Made by a program: the position numbers and the translations under genes. A stretch of DNA of 64,000 nt from Liquidambar formosana (taxonomy: Eukaryota; Streptophyta; Magnoliopsida; Saxifragales; Altingiaceae), in contig CM077831.1 of the NCBI GenBank assembly GCA_039720395.1, forward strand, positions 10,714,333 through 10,778,332. The letters are read 5' to 3'. How positions within the stretch are numbered: position 1 is the stretch's first letter; every line of letters begins with the position of its first letter. This document shows, in pieces, positions 46,514-58,059 of this stretch. The notes under the pieces were generated by a model, which worked only from the letters and a program-made list of their open reading frames with translations, was not told where the DNA came from and did no database searches.

Positions 46514-47476
46514 TCAGTTTTTCTTGGGCTTCTTTGCAGCTCGCTCTTCAGCTTTCTTCTCCTCGCTTGCATGTATTCTATTCTTCCTCAAGTCGTGTTC
46601 ATAAGCTGTTGTCACTACTTCCATAATATCTTCTCTGCAAGATCCAAGTTCGTTGTTCTTGATAAGTCCAAAAATCGTTTCTCTTCGAGTAGTCTCTCTC
46701 TCACCTAAATTGCTTTTCAACCATTCCTTATACTCGGGGCTCATCATATACGGACCATCAGTATTCGTAACTTGGGTTAGTATCAACTTGCTAGGCCATC
46801 GGTCCTTCGCCCAAGTCACTACAGAAAGACCCGCGGGCACCACAGGATAGTCACCTTTCAAGGAAGTGGGTATGGTTTGCATGGCGCCCATCTGACGCAG
46901 AACCCTTGAAGGCCAATAGAAGGAAGTAGACCTCAGTCCTATGAGTCTCACCATGGCGCATCCAGAAGTCCGCAGAAGCACCTGGTCACTGCAGCCCCAT
47001 ATGAATACAAACCACTTGACACTCCTCCAAGAAAGGGTTTGGAAGTAACCTAGCCAATCTCTCAATGAAAATTGCCCAGGTAGTTCAATGCGGCGAAGGC
47101 AGTAATGCTGGGGCTTGTATGGTGTAATGGCAACTGGTGACAAGAAATTCAGTCTTTCAAGCAACCACATTTGCAGCAGAATGGGGCTACCTCCTAAAGG
47201 AACCTTTGGGTCCTCATGGACTTTATCCAAACTATTCAGGGTTTCAGCTAGCACCATGGGAATCAAGTTATAGCCCTTGGCAAGGAGAGGAATCAAGTCA
47301 CAAATTTGTATGGGAACATGTGGAGTACCAGTTGAAATAAGGAAACGACCAATGAGGCAAAAGGCAAGAGCATGCTTAATAGGAAAGGTAAAATTCAGAA
47401 TACCTTTACTATCACAAGCTAAAAAAGAGGTTGCCAATTTCATCAAGTCTACCATATGGTCCTTTACAAACGTAGA
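46514..47476 (-). pseudogene. Antisense ORF of element B, 3' part
   Basis: Open on the - strand from the D2 insertion site to a stop at 46514. It is closely similar to 15291-16574 in element A (V-D-L-M-K-L-A-T-S-F-L, Q-M-W-L-L-E-R-L-N-F-L-S-P, W-A-K-D-R-W-P-S-K). The C-terminus, E-E-K-K-A-E-E-R-A-A-K-K-P-K-K-N, is Lys/Glu-rich and ends like a nuclear localisation signal; it is probably the original tail lost in A. It is separated from its start by D2. Confidence 0.8.
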
Positions 47477-49157
47477 TGTTAGGATTATGCCCTAGAGCCA
47501 ATCATGGAGATGATTGTTTAGGGATTAGGAACAATCAATTGATTTCATTAGTATATGCCACATTTATTATTGATTTAATAAAAGGGCTTATTCTATTATG
47601 TTTATATGCATCATTTATATTTACATAATATGTCCATGGAGTTAGAGTTGAGAATATGAAATTACAAAGGGTTGTAATTTTGAGACTGTAAATATATCTC
47701 TGTACTAAACTCTTAAATCATTCCTAGTTGAAGGTTCACTATGATGAACAGTAATGGACCATAGGACTAGCACTTGTTAGGTTGACTCTATAGGAGGATA
47801 GCTAGTCTCAAGCTATTTGTGTGGAGACACTACAACCAACAAGTGGGTGCCTATTATAAGAATAGCTACACTGAATGTGACCAAAGATATGAGATAAACT
47901 GAATGGAGTTTTAACCTGCCTGTCAATCAGTTTCTCATTGTTATAGTGGTACAAGTAATCCTTAGACCTGAGACACCATGGTTGTCTTATACATGTAGCT
48001 TTAGAAGTTTGATAACACTAAGTGCAGATCCTATTCAGGGGTCTGTAAGGGTGTTCATTGGCCCTACTGCTATGTGTGTGAAGGCATGTGAGTGATCAAC
48101 AAGGAATCCATCACTCTCAGGAAAAAGAGAATGAATGTCTCATACAGCATTCATTGAATATAACTCATTAAATCCATGGGCCCATGGTAGAATGAATATG
48201 GAAAGGAGTTTCCATAAGTTCATCATTGAGTTGATATTAATGAATGAGTATAAAGTAATTGAACTAGGGACTTGACAGACTTCCATGTCCTATTAGTTCA
48301 ATTGGAGACATTGTGTTGATGGAAGGATGGAATTGTAACCTGTAAACTATAACAGAAGGGTTATTTGTAAATGACTATTCACCTCATTAAGGACCACACC
48401 ATGAGCCATATGCTAGGTGTTACTCATGGTTAGTAGAAGCCCTAATTGATATAAATGAGTTATAATCAATTAGGGAATTGAAAGGAGTTTCAATTAGACC
48501 CTTAATGGAAAGTGTTCCATTGTGCACAACTTGTGCTGTTCCTACTACTTAATGATGTGAACCCAATGGGTCACACACTGATCATGCTAAGAGAGCTTGA
48601 AAGTCTATGAGAGAAAGGGCATAAGTGAATAAAAGAATTGTTCTTAAGGGGCAAATTTATATAGGATATAAATTAGAGGGGTTAAGTTGTAATTATGTAT
48701 AATTACAACTTAACTCATATGAGGAATAGGATTCCTCACTAGGGCCGGCCCTATTAGTGGGCTATATATAGCCTCACATGTGATGTGATGACATCACTTG
48801 AAACATAATTCATTCTCCCTAAGGGCTGGCCGAATTTCACAAGGAGGCTCTCTCTCTCTCTCCCTCTTCTCCACCTCTAGCAACAACAAGGAAGAAGAAG
48901 GAAAGGACTTCAAGTTCAAGCTAGGTGTGGATACCGTTGGAGGCAGCACACTTGGGCTGCTCATTCACCGCTGTCCGGAGAAGACAAAGCTTGGAGCATA
49001 AAGGAGAAGACTTGAATCAACTGTAAGTAATTCTACCCTCTTCTAGTTAGGGTTTTTGTTTTGTATTAAGCATAATTAAGATTCATGGGTTTGGGAATCG
49101 TAGGAAAAATTTTAAATTCCGCCTTTGTATTTTTCCACTCTAGTTTGATTCCCAACA
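47477..49157 (+). repeat. 5' LTR of D2
   Basis: 1681 bp, TGTTAGG...CCCAACA, almost identical to 55595-57275; the few differences include 'tacactgaatg'/'tacactaaatg' and 'aacttaact'/'aactcaact'. A splice donor ..CAACT|GTAAGT is at 49023. Confidence 0.95.
48654..48770 (+). promoter_or_regulatory. Palindrome cluster and TATA box of D2 LTR
   Basis: Four adjoining inverted repeats: AATTTATAT/ATATAAATT (48654-48674), GTTAAGTTGTAATTAT/ATAATTACAACTTAAC (48681-48714, 2-base spacer), TGAGGAAT/ATTCCTCA (48720-48738), AGGGCCGGCCCT (48741-48752), then TATATATA at 48763-48770. In the D1 and Y LTRs palindromes stand at the same places with different sequence. Confidence 0.6.
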
Positions 49158-49158
49158 G

Positions 49159-49170
49159 TGGTATCAGAGC
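49159..49170 (+). other. Primer-binding site of D2 (tRNA-iMet)
   Basis: TGGTATCAGAGC, one base after the LTR. Confidence 0.92.
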
Positions 49171-52100
49171 CATGGTTATGCCTAATACAAACTGCATGTG
49201 GGCTGTAATTCATGGTAAATTGATTGGTTTAATGAATTGAGATTCATGTTCATGCATTCAATTGATTTCCCTCTCATGGTCGAACCTAGGGTTATTGAAC
49301 CCTAGGTGTTTATCTCTCCTTCTCCTCTTCTAAAATAGTTTTAGGGCTGCTGGAAAATTCAAAGAGTTGAATAGGTTTCAGTTTTGGAGAAGAAGAAGGA
49401 GGAAACTAGGGTTTCCTCTTCATGGCCGAACCTGGGGTTTTGAACCCTAGGCTGTTTTTCCCTCTTTTCCTCTTCTAATATTCTTCTAACATTAATTCTG
49501 GAATTTTTGAGAAGCATGTGATGTATACAGAAGAAGAAGAAACCAGTGTTTCTTCTATGGAGGCCGAACCTAGGGTTTGGAACCCTAGGTTGTTCTCTTT
49601 TGTGTTTTGTTTTTGTTTTGGTTTAATTAAGACATGAGATGCCTGTAATTAATCCACATAAAGTTGTTATGGTGATTTCTCAAGTATAGGGATGCATAGA
49701 AATCAAAACAATTCAAAAAGTTTGGGAAGAACACCATGGAGTTCGAATCTGGATTTTAGAACCCTATGGTTCTTGCTACTGTTCTGATATGATATCTCTG
49801 TAAAATTGATGTAAATCCTTTTTAGGATAATTATACATATTGTATGTATGATTTTCTTTAAGTTTTATAAGAGTCTTGATGCATATAAGAATCAAAAAGT
49901 TTGATTTCTTGAAAAACACAGCAGGTTGTTTTTCTGCAGAAAGTCATCAATGGAGTTTTGTTCATATCCTGAGCTAGGGAACTCCAAATTGCATGAAACC
50001 AATTTTATTAGTTTCCTAAGACATGTAGGATGCTAGGAAAAATAATTTGGTAACCTGAATTAATCATCTTGCTGGGTTTTAAATCAATTTGTGATCATGG
50101 ACAGTATGCTGTCAAATTCTGGACAGCCTACTGTTCTTGAATTGTTTAGAACAATTGGGGATGATTTGATCATCCAAACCACTTCAATTAGCTTAGTAAT
50201 TCATGTAGGGACATGATAAAAAAGCTGGTTTTGTAGGTGGAGTCGAATTGATTAAGTTTTAGAAACGTTTGTGACCTTGGAGGTCCTCCCATGGTGGTGC
50301 CAGCAAGGGTTCTTGAAACCCTAATGTTCTTTGAAGAAGACAGCCCTCTTGGCCACTCCACACGTGTCCATGGGCTTGGCCCACACCCTAGCTTGAATCC
50401 CCCTTTGCTGGCCATGGCCTCCCATGGCCTGGCCAAGCCATGGCAGCCTTGGCTAGCCATGGCAGCCCACTATAGGTGGCGGCAGCCTTAGGGTTTCTTA
50501 GGAAACCCTAATTCCCTTTAATGATGAAACCCTAATTCACTAATTGCGTTAATTAAAAACCCTAATTGACTATTAATTACCTTAATTAAAATGTTTAATG
50601 ATTGGTCATTAATTGACCAATCATGGTTATTAATCATTAGGGTACAATTAATTGCACTTATGATGTCTAGGGTTTAGGGTTTAGGAAACCCTAATTCATA
50701 TTAATTAAACCCTAATTCTATTAATGCATTAATTAATAACTAAACCTAGTAATTAATGTGTCTAACCTAGGGTTAAATGATTGGTCATTAATGACCAATC
50801 ATGATCATTAATGGTTTAGTAATTAATCATTGACATTTAATAGGTTTAAGGTTTAGGGTTTTAGAAACCCTAATTAGTGCATATTAATTAGGTGTAATTA
50901 ATATCCTAGGTGGCATTAATTAAACCCTAATCCTAATCATTAATACCGTATAAACCTAGGGTTTAAATGATTGGTCATTAATTGACCAATCATAAGGCAT
51001 TTAATGCATTAGGGTTACACTTAGGGTTTAGAGTTAATGCATTTAGGGTTTAGGGTTTTAGGAAACCCTAATGCACTAATTAATTAATAAAATGATTTTA
51101 TTTAATTCCAAAATTGATTATTTAATTAATGGTGATTAATTTTATAATGTTTTAAATGGTTTAAAACACAATTTAGGATTAAATTAAAATCTGGAATTTT
51201 TTTTTTTAATTAAATGAAATTGTTTTGTTTAATTAAAGAAACCCTAATATTTGATATTAGTGTTCAATTAGGGGACTTTAAATATTTCAATTGATTTGAT
51301 TAATTGAAACTAAATGTCTTAATTGTTAAGACTTAATTAATTTTGGAGATTATGCATATCCTAATAAGATTAGGACACATTAATGAGATTAATGAAAACC
51401 AATCAATAGAGTTACCATGAATGCCCATATGTTTATTGCTTACAGTTATTTCCTTTATTATGCAATGTGATTGTATGGTTATGGATGGATGATGATTATG
51501 GACTATACCCCTTAAACCAATTGTGATTGGCCGTCTTATGAATGGGTTGTATTAATTTTTCAAGAGTTGTTAATTTTTGGTGATGTATTATTTATTTGGG
51601 GCTTGCATGCCACCTTCTTCTCTCTCTCTATCATTCTCTTATGTACCCCACATTCCCCTTATGTATCCCTTTCTTTAAAATTATGTAAATGTTATGTAAT
51701 CGAGAGCGCACTAAGGAGCATGGTGGACCTAAAGGAGCATGGTGGAGCCCAACAAGCCTATGGTGGAGACCATGAAGCCAATGGAGGAGATTGAAGGACT
51801 TGAAAGCTTGGAGAAGATTTTCAAGAGTGCATGCTATGTTTCAAATGAATGTTTTACGATCACCTACACCCACCTTAGACCAAGGATTCAATTCATTGGC
51901 TTGGATTGAATCCTCTTAAAGTCCATAATCATCATAGTGGGAGCTTTTAATGAGATTAATAGAGATAGCTCCAAATCCAAAGATCGTTATATGTCACCTT
52001 ATAGGGACTAATATCGATAAGTGGATTACATATATATAATGTTGTTATATATTTCTTATTTAAATGCATGAGATGTATGTTAGATTAGTTATTTTGATGA

Positions 52101-52687
52101 GACCCTTAAAACCCCTCTATCTTAATATTAAGTTGGAAATGGAGAATACATTAGGGAATGGATTCTTCATTGCCTTCCATCATTATAGGATCATCTAACG
52201 TCCCTTAATGTGGGTACCTGGCTGCAGACATGTAGGAGCTACCCATATTAAAGACATTACTTGAAACTATCACATATATAGATATCATGGGGTGCCTAAG
52301 CTGGTATATACCAAGAAACTAACATGTGAGGTATATATTTGGTGAAACATACCTGTGTGAATGATGGGCTTAACTTAACTAGGGAAGTATTCCAAGAAAC
52401 TAACATGTGAGGAGTATGTACCCTAGAGGCAAAATGATTGGAACTTGCTTATGAAGCAATAGACAAAGAGTTGTCTTCTTACTGTGGGTTAGAAGTCAAG
52501 AAACTAACATGTGAGGCTTCTAGGTCATAGTGGGACCCCAATCCCCATTAGGAATAAGATTCCCGAATTCCATTAGAGGGTGTATGGAATTTGATAAAAT
52601 AGTGGGAGGTACCATATGATTAAAGACCCGATCATTATGGATTAAAAATGAAATCTAATTCTCTAATTTTATATGTAGTTCATAGAA
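49171..52687 (+). other. Structured leader of D2
   Basis: 3.5 kb without a gene. From left to right: hairpins ACCTAGGGTT/AACCCTAGGT (49284-49307, a variant near 49431-49450, and 49568-49590); a segment of irregular AACCCTAA runs with long palindromes ATGATTGGTCA/TGACCAATCAT at 50598-50624, 50777-50802 and 50967-50993; and hairpins sharing one loop at 52206-52523. An acceptor ..TATATGTAG ends at 52678, ten bases before the gag ATG; together with the donor at 49023 it would define a 3656-bp leader intron. Confidence 0.7.
52206..52523 (+). promoter_or_regulatory. Leader hairpins with an invariant loop
   Basis: Three hairpins share the exact loop CAAGAAACTAACATGTGAGG but have different stems: GTATATACC/GGTATATAT (52304-52338), CTAGGG..GTATTCC/GGAGTAT..CCCTAG (52379-52426), TTAGAAG/CTTCTAG (52489-52523). 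A further stem TAATGTGGGTA/TACCCATATTA (52206-52250) encloses a related loop with ACATGTAGG. All are present on the - strand of D1 at 6450-6790. Confidence 0.65.
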
Positions 52688-53560
52688 ATGGCTCATCTCA
52701 ACCCGCTATCCAAAATATTGGACATCAACCGTTTGACTGGACCAAACTATCTTGATTGGCTGAGGAACTTAAAAATAGTTTTAACTTCCGAAAAGATTAC
52801 CTACACACTTGATGGCACACTTCCTGAGGCACTGGCTGAGACTGCAACTCAGCAAGAGAGAGACGCTTTTCAGAAGCGCATGGACGACGATTTGAAGGCA
52901 AGATGCTATATGATGGCATCCATGAGCCCTGAGCTTCAGAAGCAACATGAGTCCATGAAAAGTGCTCGCAACATCTTTCTCCACTTACAAGAGTTGTATG
53001 GGGAGCAAAGTAGGACCGCAAAGTACAATATTGTCGAGGATCTATTCAAGGCAAGGATGAATGAGGGTTCATCTGTGACTGATCACACCTTGAAAATGAT
53101 CAACCATATCGAGCAGCTTGAAAAGCTTGATGTGATCATTGAAGCTGATATGTGTTCAGACATTATATTGCAGTCCCTTCCTGATTCATTTGGGCCGTTC
53201 ATAATGAATTTTCATATGAACAAGCTTGAGCCCACTCTCCCCGAGCTGCACAATTTTCTCAAGATGACTGAGGAGACAATGAAGAAGGGAAAAGGTTCTT
53301 TGCTCGCATTTGATGGAGCTTCTACTTCCAAGGCCAAGCCCAAGCCTAAGGGCAAGGGCAAAGGAAAGGGTAAGAGTACCCAAGGGAAGAAGAAGAAGAA
53401 CTTGAAGCCAAAGGGAGGTGTCAAGAAAGGTAATACTGACAAGGCCAAAGGAACCTGTTTTCACTGCGGCAAGGATGGGCACTGGAAACGTAACTGCCGG
53501 GAGTATCTGGATACTCTAAAGAGCCGACCTTCGGAAGGTATGGATCATGCTCTAAACTAA
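52688..53560 (+). CDS. gag: Gag of copia element D2
   Basis: 290 residues, intact. The N-terminal region has the copia gag pattern (I-N-R-L-T-G-P-N-Y-L-D-W-L-R-N-L-K-I-V-L, then L-Y-G-E-Q-S and L-P-D-S-F-G-P-F), a Lys/Gly/Pro-rich basic linker at about 218-252, and one zinc knuckle C-F-H-C-G-K-D-G-H-W-K-R-N-C at 257-270. It forms the particle and binds the RNA. It ends 20 residues after the knuckle instead of continuing into protease. Its integrity beside a ruined pol suggests gag is kept for its own sake, or that pol was lost recently. Confidence 0.92.
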   Translation: MAHLNPLSKILDINRLTGPNYLDWLRNLKIVLTSEKITYTLDGTLPEALAETATQQERDAFQKRMDDDLKARCYMMASMSPELQKQHESMKSARNIFLHLQELYGEQSRTAKYNIVEDLFKARMNEGSSVTDHTLKMINHIEQLEKLDVIIEADMCSDIILQSLPDSFGPFIMNFHMNKLEPTLPELHNFLKMTEETMKKGKGSLLAFDGASTSKAKPKPKGKGKGKGKSTQGKKKKNLKPKGGVKKGNTDKAKGTCFHCGKDGHWKRNCREYLDTLKSRPSEGMDHALN

Positions 53561-55581
53561 ATGTTAGTTTTGCTTCCACTTGGGTACTTAATTCTGATGT
53601 GAATTTTGAATTCCATGCAGGATCTAGTGGGAAGTAGAAGGCTGAGTAGAAGCGGAATATCCCTACGAGTGGAGAATGGAGCAAAGTGTTGCTGTATTAG
53701 CTATGGGATTTGTTGCTTGACTCTTCCTGATGGAGTAGTTTAGAATTAATAAGCTATCTTGACATTCCAGAAGTTTTAGAAACATTATCTTTATTTCAGT
53801 TTTGCCTAAACAGTGTTTTAGTTTGATTTAATAAATGTTTTTTATGAAGAGTTCATTACTTCTGGAATTTATAGCATTTATCTTCTAAACTACCTTGCAA
53901 ATATGAATTGCATGAAACATGATAGCTCTAAAATTGAATGCTAATAAACCCAAGAGAACAAGAGAAATAGTTTCTCATACTTTATGAACCTTTACTTAAA
54001 AATGTTAAGGTATAGGTGCATATACTTAAAGAAGTACAAATCTGAAACATTTGAAAAGGTTCAAAGAATTCAGATATGAAGTAAAGAAAACAAACTAGTA
54101 AAAGTATTAAGCTCTTCGATTGGATCGAGGAGGCGAATATTTAACTGGTGATCTTTCAGATCAACTTGTTCAAATAGGCATTCTATTCTAATGGACACCT
54201 CTTAGAACATCATAACTAAATGGTGTGTCAAAAGGAGGAAGAGGACCTTATTTGATATGGTCCGGTCCATGATAAGTTACAACGACCTAATATTATCCTT
54301 GTTAGGATATGCCCTAGAAATTGCCACGTACCTGTGAAACAGAGTTCAAACCAAGGCTGTCCCTTAGGACCTATATGAGATATGGAAAGGGAAGCACCAA
54401 ACCTTAAACATGTTAAGGTATGGGGTTGCACTACATATGTAGAGACATATAATGCAACAAAATTGGAAATCAAGATAACTTAAATGTAGGTTTGTGTATT
54501 ATCCTAAAAGGAGTTTAGGATATCATATCTATTATCCTGATTAACAAAAGGTGTTTTGTTTGTAAGTTTTCAATTTTTCTTGAAAAAGAGTTTATTCAAG
54601 AAGGAGATAACAACAGGAAAATAGAACTCAAAGAGTTGTCTAATGAGACACAAACCAACATTGATGCAACCCCTGTCCCTGTTGAGACAGAACCCATAAT
54701 TGTACCATGATTGTACAAAGGGTTAGTGGGAGTACGATCATATTTTGGTCCAGTGAATGCCGTTCTACTTATTAGGGAATAATGTAGAGACGTTGTCAAC
54801 AGTGAAAAATTAGTTTTTCACAAAGTTTCTTCATAAAAGATTTGGAAGAAGCATCCTATATTCTAGGAATAGAGGTCTATAGAGATAGATCTAAAGGATG
54901 CTAAGTCTCTCCCAATCAAAGTACATAGACAAGATTTTGAAAGAGTTCAAAATGCATGATTCCAAAAGGAGGTCTAATTCCTGTCAGACATGGAATCAAG
55001 TTGTCTATAACTAAAAGACCAGATATCAGTTTTGCTGTAAATGTTACGAGCAGATATCAGGCAGACCTAGATGAGGAACACTGGGAAGCAATCAAGGCTA
55101 TCCTTAAGTTCTTGAGAAGAACTAAAGGACCTATCCCTTGCCTATGGAGAAAGAAACTGGAAATGGTTGGTAGAACGGATACAGATTTTCAATCTGACGA
55201 TGATGATAGGAGATCAACATCGAGGTATGTTCTCACCTTAAATGGTGGAGCTGTAAATTTGAGTGCATTGCTGCATGTTTGGATGAGTAAGTTCATTGCA
55301 GAACTAGGAGTGGTTCCTGACATTGAGAAGCCTTTACTATTGTTTTTGTGACAACAATAAGGCTAGTGCTCAAGACAAGGATCCACGGTCTCATCAAAAG
55401 TCCAAACTTTAAGCGGCGATTCCAAGTGATTAGAGAGATCATTGGAAGAGATGACATATACATATAGAAGTTTAATACAACAGAGAATAAAGAAGACCCC
55501 TTCACTAAGGCTATGACCCAAGTGTATTGGATCACCATCGACAGGATATGGGTATGAGATACATGGTGGATTGGCTATAGT
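53561..55581 (+). pseudogene. Pol fragments of D2
   Basis: Stops and gaps throughout. Traces in order: the protease start with the catalytic D replaced (T-W-V-L-N-S near 53580), the end of integrase and linker near 54300-54610 (L-K-H-V-K-V-W-G-C-T-T-Y-V, Y-P-K-R-S-L-G-Y), the end of RT near 54900-55000 (Y-I-D-K-I-L-K-E-F), and RNase H near 55015-55560 (R-P-D-I-S-F-A-V-N-V, A-I-L-K-F-L-R-R-T-K-G). The integrase core and the RT active site are missing. Confidence 0.8.
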
Positions 55582-55594
55582 GCAAGTGGGAGAT
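55582..55594 (+). other. Polypurine tract of D2
   Basis: GCAAGTGGGAGAT directly before the 3' LTR. Confidence 0.9.
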
Positions 55595-57275
55595 TGTTAG
55601 GATTATGCCCTAGAGCCAATCATGGAGATGATTGTTTAGGGATTAGGAACAATCAATTGATTTCATTAGTATATGTCACATTTATTATTGATTTAATAAA
55701 AGGGCTTATTCTATTATGTTTATATGCATCATTTATATTTACATAATATGTCCATGGAGTTAGAGTTGAGAATATGAAATTACAAAGGGTTGTAATTTTG
55801 AGACTGTAAATATATCTCTGTACTAAACTCCTAAATCATTCCTAGTTGAAGGTTCACTATGATGGACAGTAATGGACCATAGGACTAGCACTTGTTAGGT
55901 TGACTCTATAGGAGGATAGCTAGTCTCAAGCTATTTGTGTGGAGACACTACAACCAACAAGTGGGTGCCTATTATAAGAATAGGTACACTAAATGTGACC
56001 AATGATATGAGATAAACTGAATGGAGTTTTAACCTGCCTGTCAATCAGTTTCTCATTGTTATAGTGGTACAAGTAATCCTTAGACCTGAGACACCATGGT
56101 TGTCTTATACATGTAGCTTTAGAAGTTTGATAACACTAAGTGCAGATCCTATTCAGGGGTCTGTAAGGGTGTTCATTGGCCCTACTGCTATGTGTGTGAA
56201 GGCATGTGAGTGATTAACAAGGAATCCATCACTCTCAGGAAAAAGAGAATGAATGTCTCATACAGCATTCATTGAATATAACTCATTAAATCCATGGGCC
56301 CATGGTAGAATGAATATGGAAAGGAGTTTCCATAAGTTCATCATTGAGTTGATATTAATGAATGAGTATAAAGTAATTGAACTAGGGACTTGACAGACTT
56401 CCATGTCCTATTAGTTCAATTGGAGACATTGTGTTGATGGAAGGATGGAATTGTAACCTGTAAACTATAACAGAAGGGTTATTTGTAAATGACTATTCAC
56501 CTCATTAAGGACCACACCATGAGCCATATGCTAGGTGTTACTCATGGTTAGTAGAAGCCCTAATTGATATAAATGAGTTATAATCAATTAGGGAATTGAA
56601 AGGAGTTTCAATTAGACCCTTAATGGAAAGTGTTCCATTGTGCACAACTTGTGCTGTTCCTACTACTTAATGATGTGAACCCAATGGGTCACACACTGAT
56701 CATGCTAAGAGAGCTTGAAAGTCTATGAGAGAAAGGGCATAAGTGAATAAAAGAATTGTTCTTAAGGGGCAAATTTATATAGGATATAAATTAGAGGGGT
56801 TAAGTTGTAATTATGTATAATTACAACTCAACTCATATGAGGAATAGGATTCCTCACTAGGGCCGGCCCTATTAGTGGGCTATATATAGCCTCACATGTG
56901 ATGTGATGACATCACTTGAAACATAATTCATTCTCCCTAAGGGCTGGCCGAATTTCACAAGGAGGCTCTCTCTCTCTCTCCCTCTTCTCCACCTCTAGCA
57001 ACAACAAGGAAGAAGAAGGAAAGGACTTCAAGTTCAAGCTAGGTGTGGATACCGTTGGAGGCAGCACACTTGGGCTGCTCATTCACCGCTGTCCGGAGAA
57101 GACAAAGCTTGGAGCATAAAGGAGAAGACTTGAATCAACTGTAAGTAATTCTACCCTCTTCTAGTTAGGGTTTTTGTTTTGTATTAAGCATAATTAAGAT
57201 TCATGGGTTTGGGAATCGTAGGAAAAATTTTAAATTCCGCCTTTGTATTTTTCCACTCTAGTTTGATTCCCAACA
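55595..57275 (+). repeat. 3' LTR of D2
   Basis: 1681 bp, the same length as the 5' LTR and nearly identical. It is followed by the target duplication GTAGA. Confidence 0.95.
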
Positions 57276-57604
57276 GTAGAGGCATATTGTGAGTGAATCC
57301 CAAGTAGATTGGAGAAAGAAGTAAGAAAGCTTGGGCGAGGAGTAGGGAGAATGAAAGGACCTACCGTTGAAACTCCATACAATGCACAGAATTCCTCCAT
57401 GGTTGGGCACAGTTCTTCATAGTTGAAGCGGAACACATGAACTTGAGGATCCCAAAAATATGTAGCAGCAGTCAAGAGGTTCGTTTAAAGCCTCACATGC
57501 CTCAAGGAGAGCAATGGATCCAAGCCAAAGCACTTGAACTCAGATTTTGCTTCAGCACTCATAACTCTCAAAAACCCTCCTAAAAATTTGTCTAGAGCCT
57601 CCAT
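57276..57604 (-). pseudogene. Antisense ORF of element B, 5' part
   Basis: On the - strand from ATG at 57604 to the D2 insertion. It matches the first 110 or so residues of 15291-16574 (T-A-A-T-Y-F-W-D-P, C-P-T-M-E-E-F-C). A TAA at 57487-57485 replaces the glutamate codon present in A, so this copy is also stopped by a point mutation. The TATA box is 49 bases upstream at 57653-57660. Confidence 0.8.
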
Positions 57605-57652
57605 AATTTCTAATGAATGAATACAAGTAGGTTTAGGAACCTCTTGGATGTG

Positions 57653-57660
57653 TTTTTATA
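57653..57660 (-). promoter_or_regulatory. TATA box of antisense gene in B
   Basis: CTATAAAAAC on the - strand, at about the same distance from the ATG as in element A. Confidence 0.6.
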
Positions 57661-57743
57661 GGGAAAAGGTCACAAATCCAAGTTCAAATAGGAAAAAACC
57701 CATCAGAATAGGAAGTTTCCTATTCAAAGTGGGATTTCCGCTT

Positions 57744-57806
57744 CGGGCTCGGGTAACCACCCAGGCCTGGGCGGCTAGCCTCCCGAGGCCTGGTGGTCAC
57801 CCAAGC
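57744..57806 (-). promoter_or_regulatory. GC palindrome module upstream of antisense gene in B
   Basis: Third copy of the module, about 85 bases upstream of the TATA box. It contains GGCTAGCCGCCCAGGCCTGG and GGGTGGTTACCC in - strand sense. Confidence 0.55.
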
Positions 57807-58059
57807 CACCTTGTTTTGGCTTTCTCCCTCGCTTTGTCTCGCCTTGACGCGTGATCAAACCTCCTTCCAAATGAGATATTCAACACTTTTTGAGCTTAAA
57901 ATCAATCAAATTCCATCTTGAAATCAATTCCTTGAATTGATTTTATGTTCAAAAGGGTTGAATATATTTCCCCTGTGTCATGCCAACTCAAGTGACAATA
58001 TGTTAAGTCACTTTCCTCTTGCACCATGCCTGTTCAATCTTGATAAATTGATCATATAT

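Larger units (their letters stand above)
47477..57275 (+). mobile_element. Complete copia element D2 with gag only
   Basis: 9799 bp on the + strand with identical-length 1681-bp LTRs and target duplication GTAGA (47472-47476 and 57276-57280), inside the antisense gene of B. PBS for initiator tRNA-Met, a 3.5-kb leader, an intact gag and only fragments of pol. It is related to D1 and to LTRs X and Y but is a distinct subfamily. The layout resembles the LTR elements with gag and no pol described in plants as TR-GAG. Confidence 0.95.

Noticed and set aside
49159..49170. tRNA gene fragment
   Set aside because: It is only the 12-base primer-binding site complementary to tRNA-iMet; no tRNA body follows.
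51567..51794. 75-codon frame in the D2 leader, related to 7242-7433
   Set aside because: Similarity is explained by the shared leader; the reading frame is not kept between D1 and D2.
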